This document shows, piece after piece, positions 35,956-44,443 of a stretch of 64,000 nt of DNA. The translations under genes and the position numbers were made by a program. A model generated the notes under the pieces. It had not been told where the DNA came from. It saw nothing but the letters and a program-made list of their open reading frames with translations, and searched no databases. The DNA comes from Candidatus Bruticola papionis (lineage in GTDB: Bacteria > Vulcanimicrobiota > Xenobia > Xenobiales > Xenobiaceae), in NCBI GenBank assembly GCA_002407045.1, contig DHKB01000019.1, positions 1 through 64,000 of the forward strand. Direction: 5' to 3'. How positions within the stretch are numbered: the first letter of the stretch is position 1; every line of letters starts with the position of its first letter.

Positions 35956-37248
35956 TTAAGCTTTCAAATAACGGTTGACGGAAATAAAACTTCCCAAAGC
36001 ACCTACTAAGCAGCCCATAGTAATTAAGCCAATATTAAGGTAAGGCATAATGGCACCGGGAGGCAGAATAGGTAAGAAAGAAATACTTTTTTGCAACTGG
36101 GGAACGACTATGCGATAAGAAACGTCTATTAGCACTGAAGCTAAAGCGGCGCCAATTACACCTTGGGTGACGCCTTCTAAAATGAAAGGCCAGCGAATGA
36201 ACCAATCGGCTGCGCCTACTAATTGCATGATGTCGATCTCTTTGCGGCGAGCGAATACGGTTAAGCGAATAGTATTGCTAATAATAAGCAAACTGGAGGC
36301 AAAAAGCATAATCAAAATAATTAAACCAACCATACGAATGATATGGTTAAGCTTCATAAGTTTTTGAGCTTCTTCGCGGCCGTAATCTACTGTAGCGACA
36401 TTGTCTATTTGAGCCAACTTATGAGCTACAGGCTCTAAGAAAGACGGATCGTCTACCGGAACTTCGAAGGCGTCGGGCAGAGGGTTGCTTTCCAAGTCGT
36501 CCAAATCGAGTTTGGCATTTAAGCGCTTGCGCAGCTTTTTAAATGCTTCATCTTTAGGCACGAAAGTTACTTTGGTTACGTGGCCAATATCGTAGGCGGC
36601 ACTTTTAAAACTGTTGACTTGCTTGGCATCAAAATTTTGGCTCATATAGACTTTTATTTGCATTTCGCCAGCCAATTCGTCAGCCAAAGACTCTAAATTG
36701 GCAATAATTAACACAAAGAAGCCTAAAATAAGGGCCAAAATCATTACTGTGGAAATAGAGGCCACGCTCATCATAGGATTATGGCGCATATTGGTGAGCA
36801 CTTCGCGCAAGAAGCACTCTAAGTAGTAACCTCCCGAAGGGCCGCGCCTCTTTTTAACTGGTAAATCTTCTTCATCTAAAACTTCGTCTACTGTAGGCGT
36901 TTTAGAGAGAGAAGGCGAGGATTTTTCCGCAATGGGAATAGGCTTTACGATTACTTCTTCATCGTCTTCTACTTCTCTTTCCACAGGGACGCTTTCTATG
37001 ATGAGTGGTGGTTCCTGAGGCTTTTTATCTTCACTGCGCTCAGCTGGCCCTTTTACCGCTTGCATAGAGACAGTGCGATTTTTGTCATGCTCTCGACGAG
37101 CTGATTGATTCTCGGAAGCTTTAGCTGCAGCAGAAGCAGAACGACTAGTTGCAGAAGTTTTCTTCAATTTGCTACCGCTGGGATCAAGTTTTGTTTGCTC
37201 AGCTTGAGGAGAAATGTCGATAAATCCTGATTTAGGCGGAATACTCAT
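35956..37248 (-). CDS. ftsX: Cell division protein FtsX
   Basis: FtsX forms the membrane half of the FtsEX complex, which couples division to peptidoglycan hydrolysis. The 430 residues include four membrane segments: one at about 165-190 and three from about 310 to the end, with the large extracytoplasmic loop between (EMQIKVYMSQNFDAKQVNSF). The N-terminal 140 residues are a charged, disordered, Ser/Glu/Lys-rich cytoplasmic extension, much longer than usual (FtsX is normally near 300-350). The start overlaps the ftsE stop by 4 bases (ATGA), so the subunits are translationally coupled. Confidence 0.93.
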   Translation of the reverse strand: MSIPPKSGFIDISPQAEQTKLDPSGSKLKKTSATSRSASAAAKASENQSARREHDKNRTVSMQAVKGPAERSEDKKPQEPPLIIESVPVEREVEDDEEVIVKPIPIAEKSSPSLSKTPTVDEVLDEEDLPVKKRRGPSGGYYLECFLREVLTNMRHNPMMSVASISTVMILALILGFFVLIIANLESLADELAGEMQIKVYMSQNFDAKQVNSFKSAAYDIGHVTKVTFVPKDEAFKKLRKRLNAKLDLDDLESNPLPDAFEVPVDDPSFLEPVAHKLAQIDNVATVDYGREEAQKLMKLNHIIRMVGLIILIMLFASSLLIISNTIRLTVFARRKEIDIMQLVGAADWFIRWPFILEGVTQGVIGAALASVLIDVSYRIVVPQLQKSISFLPILPPGAIMPYLNIGLITMGCLVGALGSFISVNRYLKA

Positions 37249-37994
37249 AATCCGAAGCCTCCGGCCGCTAAAGTTTCTTTAGTAATTTCAGTAGTGAAAT
37301 ACATACCGCGGGATAAATCTTGGGCCACTTCGCCGTGTTGCATAACCACTACGCGCTTTTGCATAACGTCGACCATTTGCTGGTTGTGAGTAGCTACTAT
37401 AACAGTAGTGCCGCGAGCATTTACCTTGGAGAGAATTTGCATAATGTCCCAAGAAGAGTCGGGATCGAGGTTACCAGTAGGCTCGTCAGCCAAAAGGATG
37501 ACAGGATCGTTTATTAAGGCTCTAGCTATAGCCACGCGTTGTTGTTCGCCTCCAGAAAGTTGGCTAGGTAAACGATCCGCTTTTTCGCGCAAGTTCACCA
37601 AAGTGAGCGCTTTGGTAACTTTACGGGGAATAACATAGCGGCTAGCTCCAGTTACTTGCATGGCATAAGCCACATTTTCAAAGACCGTTTTATGACCTAA
37701 CAAGCGGAAGTCTTGGAATATTACACCGATGCGGCGGCGTAAATAAGGAATTTGCGAGCGCTTCATATCGCTAATCTCTTCACCGTTAACGTAAACTAGT
37801 CCGGTAGTAGGATCGTTTTCGCGATAAATCAACTTCATAAGGCTAGACTTACCCGATCCCGTTTGGCCTACCAAAAAGACGAACTCACCATGCTTAATGG
37901 AAAGATCGACGCGGTTTAAAGCTCTAGTTCCGTTGGGGTAAATCAAACTTACGTTATGTAGCTCGATAATAGGATCTTCTGCTGTGGGATTCAT
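37245..37994 (-). CDS. ftsE: Cell division ATP-binding protein FtsE
   Basis: A 249-residue ABC ATPase, partner of FtsX. Walker A is GQTGSGKSS, the signature is LSGGEQQR, and Walker B is [13 protein letters not shown]; the Q-loop and H-switch (ATHNQQMV) are present. The start is the ATG at 37994, where the conserved [15 protein letters not shown] block begins 8 residues later; the frame is open another 27 codons upstream but those residues are hydrophobic and unlike FtsE. A GAAGG precedes the ATG. The gene order ftsE, ftsX, M23, S41 proteases, uvrC resembles the Firmicutes cluster. Confidence 0.94.
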   Translation of the reverse strand: MNPTAEDPIIELHNVSLIYPNGTRALNRVDLSIKHGEFVFLVGQTGSGKSSLMKLIYRENDPTTGLVYVNGEEISDMKRSQIPYLRRRIGVIFQDFRLLGHKTVFENVAYAMQVTGASRYVIPRKVTKALTLVNLREKADRLPSQLSGGEQQRVAIARALINDPVILLADEPTGNLDPDSSWDIMQILSKVNARGTTVIVATHNQQMVDVMQKRVVVMQHGEVAQDLSRGMYFTTEITKETLAAGGFGL

Positions 37995-38084
37995 AAATAA
38001 ATGGCCTTCGTTTATACAAAAAATCGCTATTGAATTGCCTAAAAGCAGAAATAAAGTCACTTTTAAGCAATTCAACTTTAGAAA

Positions 38085-38738
38085 TTAAGCGACGCTTGAT
38101 TCCTTAGCCTGTTCGGCTTTGTGTTCTTTCCAAGCGTGAATGGCCACGGGAAGAACTGATAAAATAATAATACCAACCAGAGCTTTTTCCAAATGTTGTT
38201 GCACAAAGGGAATCTGGCCGAAGAAATAACCTACGCAAATCATGCTAGTTACCCAGGCGATACCGCCTATACAATTGTAGGAAATAAAGCGAGGATAATG
38301 CATATCGGCTACGCCAGCTACTGTAGGAGCAAAGGTGCGAACAAAAGGCATGAAGCGAGCCAAAATAATGGTCATACCGCCGTATTTTTCATAGAAAGCT
38401 TTAGTCTTAAGCAAGTGATCTTTACGGAACCAGCGACTTTGTTCGCGCTGGTAAAGAGCGTGGCCAGCTTTTTTGCCTATCATATAACCTACCGAATCTC
38501 CCAAAACGGCCGCTATACACAGCCAGAAAAGTACATGCCACACGTTAAGCAATTCCGGCTTGGTAGCGCAAACAAAACCGGATACAACCAATAAAGAGTC
38601 GCCGGGAAGGAAAAAGCCTACCAGCAAGCCTGTCTCGGAGAAAATGATAATAAACAGAATAGTTAAGCCGCCCCAAGCGATGATATCCTGTATTCCTTCT
38701 ATGGAGAAATAATGGAGCAAACTCTGTATAAATTCCAT
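38085..38738 (-). CDS. DedA family membrane protein
   Basis: A 217-residue DedA/SNARE-associated (VTT) membrane protein, a family of flippases or transporters for undecaprenyl phosphate and phospholipid. Signatures are GFFLPGDSLLVVSGF near residues 41-55 and the second re-entrant block ARFMPFVRTFAPTVAGVADM near 130-150. Five or six hydrophobic segments are visible. AGGAAC precedes the ATG. It lies 90 bases upstream of ftsE on the same strand and may be co-transcribed. A recycling role for the cell-wall lipid carrier would fit the envelope cluster. Confidence 0.87.
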   Translation of the reverse strand: MEFIQSLLHYFSIEGIQDIIAWGGLTILFIIIFSETGLLVGFFLPGDSLLVVSGFVCATKPELLNVWHVLFWLCIAAVLGDSVGYMIGKKAGHALYQREQSRWFRKDHLLKTKAFYEKYGGMTIILARFMPFVRTFAPTVAGVADMHYPRFISYNCIGGIAWVTSMICVGYFFGQIPFVQQHLEKALVGIIILSVLPVAIHAWKEHKAEQAKESSVA

Positions 38739-38801
38739 TTTAGTAATGTTCCTATCTTTTTAAGGGCTAAACTTGGTTGCTTTTTTTGTTAAGCCAACTA
38801 T

Positions 38802-38837
38802 AAAAAGTGGCAACAAAACAAAAAGTGGCAACCAAAC
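38802..38837. repeat. Tandem 18-bp repeat before the DedA gene
   Basis: Two copies of AAAAAGTGGCAAC(A/C)AAAC differ by one base. A partner TTGGTTGC at 38773-38780 can pair with GCAACCAA in the second copy, so the region can also fold. It lies between the TPR gene and dedA and could be a regulator site or a terminator. Confidence 0.45.
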
Positions 38838-38881
38838 GCCGGGCCCTGCGTTCTGCGACTAAGTAGATTTTGCCTGTTATT

Positions 38882-40930
38882 TTAGCCGTCGATCATTTCC
38901 TTTTCTTTTTCAAACATGTCGCTAATTTGTTGCCTAGCTGTAGAGCCTGAGGTAGTAGCTCCGTCCAAAGAATCTAAGCCCAAAGAACTGAAAGATACTT
39001 TGGTGGCGAAAGTTTGATTATGAATTTCTGCGGCCAATTTTTCGGCAGTTTTTTTAGTACTATCTTCCAATTTTACTGAGGAAGAAGAGAGCACGCTGCC
39101 ATCTAAGCCGTAAAGCTCAGCAGTCATTCGGCCACCTTGCATATGTATGCGCATAGTTAATCCTGTGTTAGTGACTTTGAAGCGAGGTGAACTTCCCAAC
39201 ATGCTAATAAGTTGTTTGGAAGCTGACGAACCATCACCCTGACAAGTAATAGGTACGCTTATTTCCATATGACGTATAGAAGTAGGTGTAGAAGTGATCA
39301 ATTGGGCATAATAATTGGCCGCAGTTTGAAAATCGCCTTTGGCATAAGAGAGCTGGGCCACTCTAGCTGCAGCTAAAGAGCGTACTAAGCGAGCTGCCTG
39401 AGGCAAGGTCTTCAAAACTTTTTGGTAGTTCTTTAAAGAAGTATCGTAATTGCCAAATTGATAAGCTATTTCAGCACGGTGTAACAAAAGATAGGGCTCT
39501 TCTACGGGCAAATTGTCGGGAGCTTCCTGGAATATTTCATCTATAGCTGTAGCACATAAGCCGGGGCCGAGAATTTTTATCAGTAACGGCTTATAGCATT
39601 CGTCAGCGCTAATAGATTGTGCATTGTAAGGGCGGAAGCTGCTGGCTACGCGCTTATTTTCAGTAATTAAGGCGCGAATACGCGAAGACGAACGCCACAA
39701 TTCATAGCTTATAGCGATAATTTGGCCGCGCACTTTAAAGCTTTGCCAAAAAGGTGTCCAACTGAGCTCTTCGCGTTTGCATTCGCGCATAGCTTTTAAA
39801 GAAGCGTACCAAGTAAGCAAGTTGCCAGCTTCAGCCTGGTCAATATCTAAGGAAGTACCTCCTTGACGGTCAGGGCGATTGACTAAACGCTTTAAACGCT
39901 CGCAAGCTTCGGGAATAAGGCCCAGCTCCATAAGCAAGGCGCCAGTTGTTTGCAAATTGTCGGCCATAAATTGCTGATAGAGGAAGGGACGCATGGCGCG
40001 GGCCCGCTCGTAAGTCTTTTTAAGGCAACTGGCTGCGTCGGTAAACTTAGCTTCAGCAATATATAAATTGGTTAAATCGTTGAAAGGGTTGGTGTAAGCC
40101 TGATCGCTAAAAGGAACGCGGGAAGCTTCATTAAAGAATTGCTCAGCTTCATCAAAACGTCCCAAGGCCAAAGCCGTTTCGCCACAATTGCGCAATACCG
40201 TCGGATCAGGAGTTTTACCCCTCTCTTTAGTTTCGTTTACTAAGTTGCGAAAAGCATTGTAAGAGGCTTGGTAATTACCACATTCCGATTCCAAGGCTCC
40301 CAAGCTATTCCAGGCTATTTCTCTGGCACTGATGTTGCCAGAATTGAAGGCGTCAGAGATAACTTTGCGAGCCTCTTCTTCGCGATCCAACTTCATTAAA
40401 GGCCAAGCTTTGTCTACGGCAAAATTGCTAAAACCGGGCAAGCTGGCCAATTCGTCCACTACTTTTATCTTGGCTTTGTAATCGTCCATTTCGCCAAGAA
40501 CCTGACAAAGCTGGATCTGAACGCCTAAGAATAAAGAACCATCAGTGCCATTATTAAAGCTTCGCAACCTGCGCAATAAAGTTTTTTTGGCCAGTTCCAA
40601 GTTGTGGCGAGCTCTAGGCAAATCACCTTCGGCGCAATGGAAGACTACACCTAAAATAGCATGGCCAACTGGAGAATCTTTGTCTTGTCTAAGTTTTTCT
40701 TCAGCGAATTTGCGCCAGGCAATCATATTTTGGCTATCATTAGCTATTTGCAATAGCTCTTCGCCACCAATGTCGCCTTTGCTTAAAGTTTCAAAAGTTG
40801 GGGACTTCTCGTCGCCTAAAGCTGGGCTGCTGAATAAAGGTATCATGGACAGAGCGAATAGCACAGCAATGGCGATAAATAAACGCTTATACAAACCATT
40901 TTTTGAGCGAATCGAAAGAAGTTGGTACAT
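38882..40930 (-). CDS. Exported TPR protein of the MoxR cluster
   Basis: A 682-residue protein with an N-terminal signal (LFIAIAVLFALSMIPLFSSPALG, cut near residue 38). Many TPR-like helical pairs follow (AILGVVFHCAEGDLPRARHNLELA, VLRNCGETALALGRFDEAEQFF, LLLHRAEIAYQFGNYDTSLKNY, AAARVAQLSYAKGDFQTAANYY). After residue about 555 there is a beta-rich C-terminal region with no recognisable family. TPR proteins often accompany MoxR/DUF58/von Willebrand systems. It follows the moxR gene across a long hairpin, so it may be expressed at a different level. Confidence 0.72.
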   Translation of the reverse strand: MYQLLSIRSKNGLYKRLFIAIAVLFALSMIPLFSSPALGDEKSPTFETLSKGDIGGEELLQIANDSQNMIAWRKFAEEKLRQDKDSPVGHAILGVVFHCAEGDLPRARHNLELAKKTLLRRLRSFNNGTDGSLFLGVQIQLCQVLGEMDDYKAKIKVVDELASLPGFSNFAVDKAWPLMKLDREEEARKVISDAFNSGNISAREIAWNSLGALESECGNYQASYNAFRNLVNETKERGKTPDPTVLRNCGETALALGRFDEAEQFFNEASRVPFSDQAYTNPFNDLTNLYIAEAKFTDAASCLKKTYERARAMRPFLYQQFMADNLQTTGALLMELGLIPEACERLKRLVNRPDRQGGTSLDIDQAEAGNLLTWYASLKAMRECKREELSWTPFWQSFKVRGQIIAISYELWRSSSRIRALITENKRVASSFRPYNAQSISADECYKPLLIKILGPGLCATAIDEIFQEAPDNLPVEEPYLLLHRAEIAYQFGNYDTSLKNYQKVLKTLPQAARLVRSLAAARVAQLSYAKGDFQTAANYYAQLITSTPTSIRHMEISVPITCQGDGSSASKQLISMLGSSPRFKVTNTGLTMRIHMQGGRMTAELYGLDGSVLSSSSVKLEDSTKKTAEKLAAEIHNQTFATKVSFSSLGLDSLDGATTSGSTARQQISDMFEKEKEMIDG

Positions 40931-40970
40931 GATTTTTCCCTTCTGAGCAGCTTATATATGTTCATATTTA

Positions 40971-41014
40971 TTTTCAGATCTAATGATCTTTTCATCGATC
41001 ATTAGATCTGAAAA
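40971..41014 (-). terminator. Long perfect inverted repeat after moxR
   Basis: Eighteen-base arms (TTTTCAGATCTAATGATC and exact complement) around an 8-base loop directly abut the moxR stop codon. Read on the minus strand, the stem ends in TTTT-rich arms but no further T tract, so it may be a terminator, an mRNA-stabilising element or a protein-binding site. Confidence 0.6.
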
Positions 41015-42025
41015 TCATTTCTTAAGAGTCGAGCGGCACAAGGCTTCCAGAGGGCCTTTGCAACATTCTCTTATGACTTTAATCGGATCTTCAATACCGG
41101 CAGCTAATTCCAAACGATGGGCGAAAACATAGGGCACAAGGTAAGAAACATCTTCAGCAGTTACGTAGTCGCGGGCTCGTTTCAGGGCGCAAGCTTTAAG
41201 AGCTGGCAACATTAAGACTAAGCTTCGGGTAGATATGCCTTGAGCTACATGTGGCGATTGACGCACAGCGTTAGCCATATCTACCAAGCATTGATTGATA
41301 CGATCGTCAACATAAATATACTGATCGATAGCTTGACGAGCATCTAAAATTGCTGTTTTGGGCACCATAGGAAATTCATTGCCCGGAGGATTACGCCTTT
41401 CTTGAATTGAGCGCAATACATCCAATTCCGATTCTCTATCAATATTATTCATGCGGATCTTAAACAGAAAACGGTCGTGCTGAGCCACAGGCAAAGGATA
41501 AGTACCGGCTTGATCTCTGGGGTTTTGGGTGGCAATTACAAAGAAAAGTTTGCCCAAATTGTGGGACGTATTATCTACAGTAACTTGCTTTTCGGCCATA
41601 GCTTCCAACATAGCTGCCTGAACTTTGGGAGAAGTACGGTTAATTTCGTCAGCCAGCACTATGTGAGCAAAAATAGGGCCGGGGCGGAAAGTAAAAGTAC
41701 CGTTATCAGGATCAAATACCGTCATGCCGGTAATATCGGAAGGGAGCAAGTCGGGAGTAAACTGGATACGCCTGAACATCGTGATCGGAGGTTCGGGATT
41801 ATCATTATATATAGATTCTCCCAAAGCTTTGGCTAAGGTTGTTTTTCCGGAACCGGGGAAGTCTTCCAAAAGCACGTGACCGTCAGCTAAGATGGCAATT
41901 AAAATAAGCTCGATGACGCGATCTCGTCCGCGCACCGCTCTTTTTAAGCGCGACTCCATAGTAAGGAGCAAATTGTAAGCCTTATCTAAGCGAGCAGCTC
42001 GGTTAGCTTGCGAAGTTCTATCCAA
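41015..42025 (-). CDS. MoxR-family AAA+ ATPase
   Basis: A 336-residue AAA+ ATPase of the MoxR class. Walker A is GSGKTT near residue 58, Walker B is IVLADEINRTSP, and sensor 1 is ATQNPRDQAGTYPLP. MoxR proteins act as chaperones for metal insertion or complex assembly, commonly with DUF58 and von Willebrand proteins. GGAGGAA precedes the ATG. It lies third in the DUF58-transglutaminase-MoxR operon; the more common order has moxR first. The client protein is not evident. Confidence 0.92.
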   Translation of the reverse strand: MDRTSQANRAARLDKAYNLLLTMESRLKRAVRGRDRVIELILIAILADGHVLLEDFPGSGKTTLAKALGESIYNDNPEPPITMFRRIQFTPDLLPSDITGMTVFDPDNGTFTFRPGPIFAHIVLADEINRTSPKVQAAMLEAMAEKQVTVDNTSHNLGKLFFVIATQNPRDQAGTYPLPVAQHDRFLFKIRMNNIDRESELDVLRSIQERRNPPGNEFPMVPKTAILDARQAIDQYIYVDDRINQCLVDMANAVRQSPHVAQGISTRSLVLMLPALKACALKRARDYVTAEDVSYLVPYVFAHRLELAAGIEDPIKVIRECCKGPLEALCRSTLKK

Positions 42026-42081
42026 GATAAGTTTCCTCCGTCTGAGTGGACATTAGTTTTAAAAATTTATTAGGTTTAATG

Positions 42082-44436
42082 TTAACGCACAAAGAGCCAA
42101 GCGAAAGGATTCAGTATGCCTATCAAGCGTCGCCACCAAGGAGCGCAGCTGGACAATTCCGACTTAAACTGAGCGTAGTGTGAGGCACATTCGGAAGTGC
42201 TTGGCAAAGGTGTGCGAGAAACGAATTGTACTTGAGCATTTTCACCTAAATGGCAACGCACGTGCCATTGGGTCAATTTTTGCAAAGCTGGTAACTTATC
42301 GGCCCAACGGGAGGCAAACTCTTCGCGTGTCTCTCCGTAGTGGCGACGTATACCTATTTCAGCTAGCGATACTAAAGCAGCCTTATAGATGCAATCAGCT
42401 CGCTTAGCGCCAGAGCTCAAATGGGCCATAAGGTGAATGTAAACTTTATGTGCCCAAGCGGCAATAAAAGCTAAAATTGCTGCTATAGCCAGCAACCAGC
42501 CCAAAGCTTTTACCAAAGAGCGCATTTGCATTTGCATATCGACCGGCTTTTGGGAGACGCCTTCTTTGTCTGCCGATTCTTCGCGGGCCATTTCGCCGAA
42601 CATCTTTTGCAAGTCGGGATCAGGCGGTTCCGGAGGAGTTACATTGGAGCGCTCGGGAGAAACGTCGACAGGGTACCAACCAAGTCCCTGGATGTAGACC
42701 TCGCACCAAGAGTGGGCGCTGTTATTCATGATCAGCAAAGCCGATCCGCCGTAAGTATTTTTAGCGTCTACAGCGTAGCCTTCGGCGACACGGGCTGGAA
42801 TACCAATAGAACGGCACAAATAGGCCAAAGCGTTGGCATTATGGACACAGTATCCAATTCGATCTCCGAAAAGGTACTTAGAAACAACGTCGTCCTTATC
42901 GGTGATCTTCACCTTAGTATCGTAAGTGCTGTTTTTATCAAGCCACAGCTTCATAACATACACTTTGGCCATAGGCAAAGACCTAAAAGCAGCGGGCAAA
43001 TCATTTTGAATTTGCAAAGCTAACTCTTTATAGCGCTTGTCATTAGGCAATTGAGTATAATAGTCTATGTCGGCCTTTGACCATTGTGGGTTATTAAGTT
43101 TAGCCTGAAGTAAAGTATCTATTTTACCAGTAAAAGAGCGCGAATCTACACTATAGGCTCCCACAAACTGACTGCTGTTGGGGTTAGAAGCAGCACTCAT
43201 AGCCAGAGGGTTTAATAAACCAAATGGTTTACTATGATTTTCAATTAAACTAACTTTCGTATTAACAGCCTTTGTTTTAGTAGCATCTATCGAGGGAGGG
43301 GTAAGCGGATTGGGCGCATTAAACTGAGGAAAGCCGGAAGCTATATCGTGATCGTAGCGCCCGGAAACGTCATTCACCAACTTGCGACCGTTAAAGAAAC
43401 TCTTGGCGTCTTGGCGGAAGTAATAGTAGCCTTCCGGAGGTGCATAATCGTCGTTAAAGACAACTACAGCCACAGGCTTTGATTTGGGCGATTCTGAGGA
43501 ATTGTCATTTTTATCTTGATTGTCGCTTTGGCCTCCGCCTTGGTTGTTGTCCTTATCGTTGTTCTGTTGGTTATTATTTTTATCTTTGTCGTCTTTGTCG
43601 TCTTGCTTTTGCTGATCTTGATTGGGCTGCTGGTCTTGATTTTGCTCATCTTTTTGCTGATCTTGACCTTGGTTGCCGCCCTCTTTGCCTTTAGCTTTTT
43701 CTTGTTGCTCGCCTTTAGCATTGCCGCTCATAAGTTGTTCGGGCAAAGGCTGATGCAAATCTTTAAGGGGCAGAAAAACTCCGACCAAAGAAATAATAAC
43801 TATTAAAATAGACAAGTCGGCCAAAGTACGCTTATTAAAACGCCCTACAATAAGGAAAACCAAGGCAATGGCCAAAATAACGCCGGCAGCAATAAAGAAG
43901 GGAATAGGATCCCAGCCCCTAGACCAGAGCGGATCGACGAAGAAATAGGGGCGGCTGATAAAACCGTCGCGGTGGGCCGACAAAGGTAAAAGAGCAATGT
44001 TAGCTACGATAATTAGTTCGACGGCTACAAACCAAGGCTTACGTATGCTTATGGCATGGATAACCATGACTAAGAAAAAGCAATCTATAAACCAAACTAG
44101 GCCTTGAGAGAATAAACTGGCATTCTCTGGAGAGGCAAAGAGAGAAGCCATAAAGGCGCTATTAACGGGTATATCGGCCAAATAAACAAAGATACGATCG
44201 AGTATCAGTGCTCCCAAGGCGAATACTGGTATGCGCAAGCGCTTGGAAGAGAGCCAATAAGAGAACCAAAAACCTAAAATTCCTCCCACAAAGGCACCGA
44301 AAATACCATTGGCCACAGAGATGGTGGAGGCATTTATGGCTAAAATAACGCCCCACATTAAACTGTTAAAAGAGCGCTCTAAAAATGTGCCTATGCCAAA
44401 AGAAGATTTTTTCTTTCCTGAGGTCATGCCGTCCAT
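42082..44436 (-). CDS. Membrane transglutaminase-like protein (TgpA type)
   Basis: A 784-residue protein with several N-terminal membrane segments (residues 20-230), then a strikingly polar linker (about 235-320) made of Q, K, N, D and G, and a transglutaminase-core domain. The catalytic triad is Cys near 530 in RIGYCVHNANAL, His near 575 in NSAHSWCEV and Asp near 591 in PVDVSP. A further membrane helix lies near 650. The layout matches TgpA/DUF3488-type proteins, whose periplasmic enzyme domain acts on unknown substrates. It lies 7 bases after the DUF58 gene. Confidence 0.87.
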   Translation of the reverse strand: MDGMTSGKKKSSFGIGTFLERSFNSLMWGVILAINASTISVANGIFGAFVGGILGFWFSYWLSSKRLRIPVFALGALILDRIFVYLADIPVNSAFMASLFASPENASLFSQGLVWFIDCFFLVMVIHAISIRKPWFVAVELIIVANIALLPLSAHRDGFISRPYFFVDPLWSRGWDPIPFFIAAGVILAIALVFLIVGRFNKRTLADLSILIVIISLVGVFLPLKDLHQPLPEQLMSGNAKGEQQEKAKGKEGGNQGQDQQKDEQNQDQQPNQDQQKQDDKDDKDKNNNQQNNDKDNNQGGGQSDNQDKNDNSSESPKSKPVAVVVFNDDYAPPEGYYYFRQDAKSFFNGRKLVNDVSGRYDHDIASGFPQFNAPNPLTPPSIDATKTKAVNTKVSLIENHSKPFGLLNPLAMSAASNPNSSQFVGAYSVDSRSFTGKIDTLLQAKLNNPQWSKADIDYYTQLPNDKRYKELALQIQNDLPAAFRSLPMAKVYVMKLWLDKNSTYDTKVKITDKDDVVSKYLFGDRIGYCVHNANALAYLCRSIGIPARVAEGYAVDAKNTYGGSALLIMNNSAHSWCEVYIQGLGWYPVDVSPERSNVTPPEPPDPDLQKMFGEMAREESADKEGVSQKPVDMQMQMRSLVKALGWLLAIAAILAFIAAWAHKVYIHLMAHLSSGAKRADCIYKAALVSLAEIGIRRHYGETREEFASRWADKLPALQKLTQWHVRCHLGENAQVQFVSRTPLPSTSECASHYAQFKSELSSCAPWWRRLIGILNPFAWLFVR

Positions 44437-44443
44437 ATGCTAA

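Noticed and set aside
43464..43806. Open frames opposite the transglutaminase linker
   Set aside because: The opposite-strand frame is hydrophobic only because the linker codons for K, D, N and Q reverse-complement to L, V, F and I codons; it is a shadow of the real gene.
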